NCBI GenBank assembly: GCA_020850915.1
Contig: JADZDV010000421.1
Coordinates: 1-5,378, forward strand
Source: Chloroflexota bacterium
Lineage (GTDB): Bacteria; Chloroflexota; UBA6077; JADZDV01
Direction of reading: 5' to 3'
Length of the DNA stretch: 5,378 nucleotides
Position numbers and translations under genes: made by a program. The notes under the pieces were generated by a model. It was not told where the DNA came from. It made no database searches and was given only the letters and a program-made list of their open reading frames with translations. Positions 5,274 to 5,378 of this stretch are shown here, in pieces; positions within the stretch are counted from its first letter, which is position 1, and each line of letters starts with the position of its first letter.

Positions 5274-5378
5274 AGCTGCTGTTTCGCGTCCTCCACGAGG
5301 CGCGGCTCGCTCAGGAGGTCCACCGCGGTCATCGCCAGCACCTTCGCGGCGTTGACCAGCGCGACGTCGCCCGCCTCG
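5270..5378 (-). CDS. M20-family amidohydrolase/peptidase, C-terminal end only (AbgB-like)
   Basis: The last 35 codons and TGA (5272-5270) of a gene that enters from beyond the right edge. The visible tail contains VNAAKVLAMTAVDLLSEPRLVEDAKQQL, the pattern of a final helix found at the C-terminus of M20 metallopeptidases of the p-aminobenzoyl-glutamate hydrolase subunit B type, which usually end in A-x-A-L-D-L-L-x-x-P-x-L-L-x-x-A-K. No catalytic residues are inside the window. It directly precedes the peptide-permease remnant with a 4-bp CTGA overlap, consistent with a former peptide uptake and hydrolysis operon. The short length makes this tentative. Whether the rest of the gene is intact cannot be seen. 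Confidence 0.55.
   Translation of the reverse strand, partial: EAGDVALVNAAKVLAMTAVDLLSEPRLVEDAKQQL

Noticed and set aside
1..5378. tRNA, rRNA, CRISPR array, insertion sequence or attachment site
   Set aside because: No cloverleaf, short regularly spaced repeats, transposase text or terminal inverted repeats were found on either strand by eye.

Overview
The window is very GC-rich, uses TTG/GTG starts, and is densely packed with overlapping genes. It carries an F420-type PPOX flavin/deazaflavin enzyme, tandem major facilitator (MFS) transporters and an oligopeptide ABC transporter remnant next to an M20 peptidase tail. This mix fits a free-living high-GC bacterium such as a Chloroflexota (Thermomicrobia-like) or actinobacterial lineage. 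That placement is an inference from gene content and codon use; no rRNA or other marker gene is present.

Left part (1-915): a small PPOX-family F420-dependent enzyme on + and a stand-alone CinA C-terminal-domain protein on - converge and share 4 bp at their 3' ends. The short region after the CinA start holds a perfect 7-bp hairpin that runs into the CinA ribosome binding site.

Centre (about 1011-4641): a co-directional + strand block. It begins with a broken MFS copy (frameshift plus a large internal deletion), followed by two intact 407-residue MFS paralogues and then a class I SAM-dependent methyltransferase. Each unit ends in the same short Arg/Val/Arg/Glu tail, its stop overlaps the next start by 4 bp (GTGA, ATGA, GTGA), and the Arg-Glu codons of the tail act as the Shine-Dalgarno sequence for the next gene. 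The two intact copies align without gaps at an exact 1220-bp period. The array is best explained as serial tandem duplication of a translationally coupled unit, with one copy now decaying. The methyltransferase is coupled to the last transporter, so modification and transport of a common small molecule is plausible, but no substrate can be read from the sequence.

Right part (4642-5378): a gene-decay zone read from the - strand. The edge holds the last 35 codons of an M20/AbgB-type amidohydrolase. Overlapping its stop is a remnant of a peptide ABC permease: a DppB-type N-terminus joined in frame to a short segment resembling a DppC-type C-terminus, with no good start codon and no proper end. 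The roughly 270 bp between this remnant and the methyltransferase contain a weak hairpin and nothing else I can support.

No RNA gene, CRISPR array, transposase or phage gene was seen. The most notable features are the tandem MFS array with its self-similar coupling junctions, the internally deleted third copy, and a near-identical 61-bp patch shared by the two intact copies.
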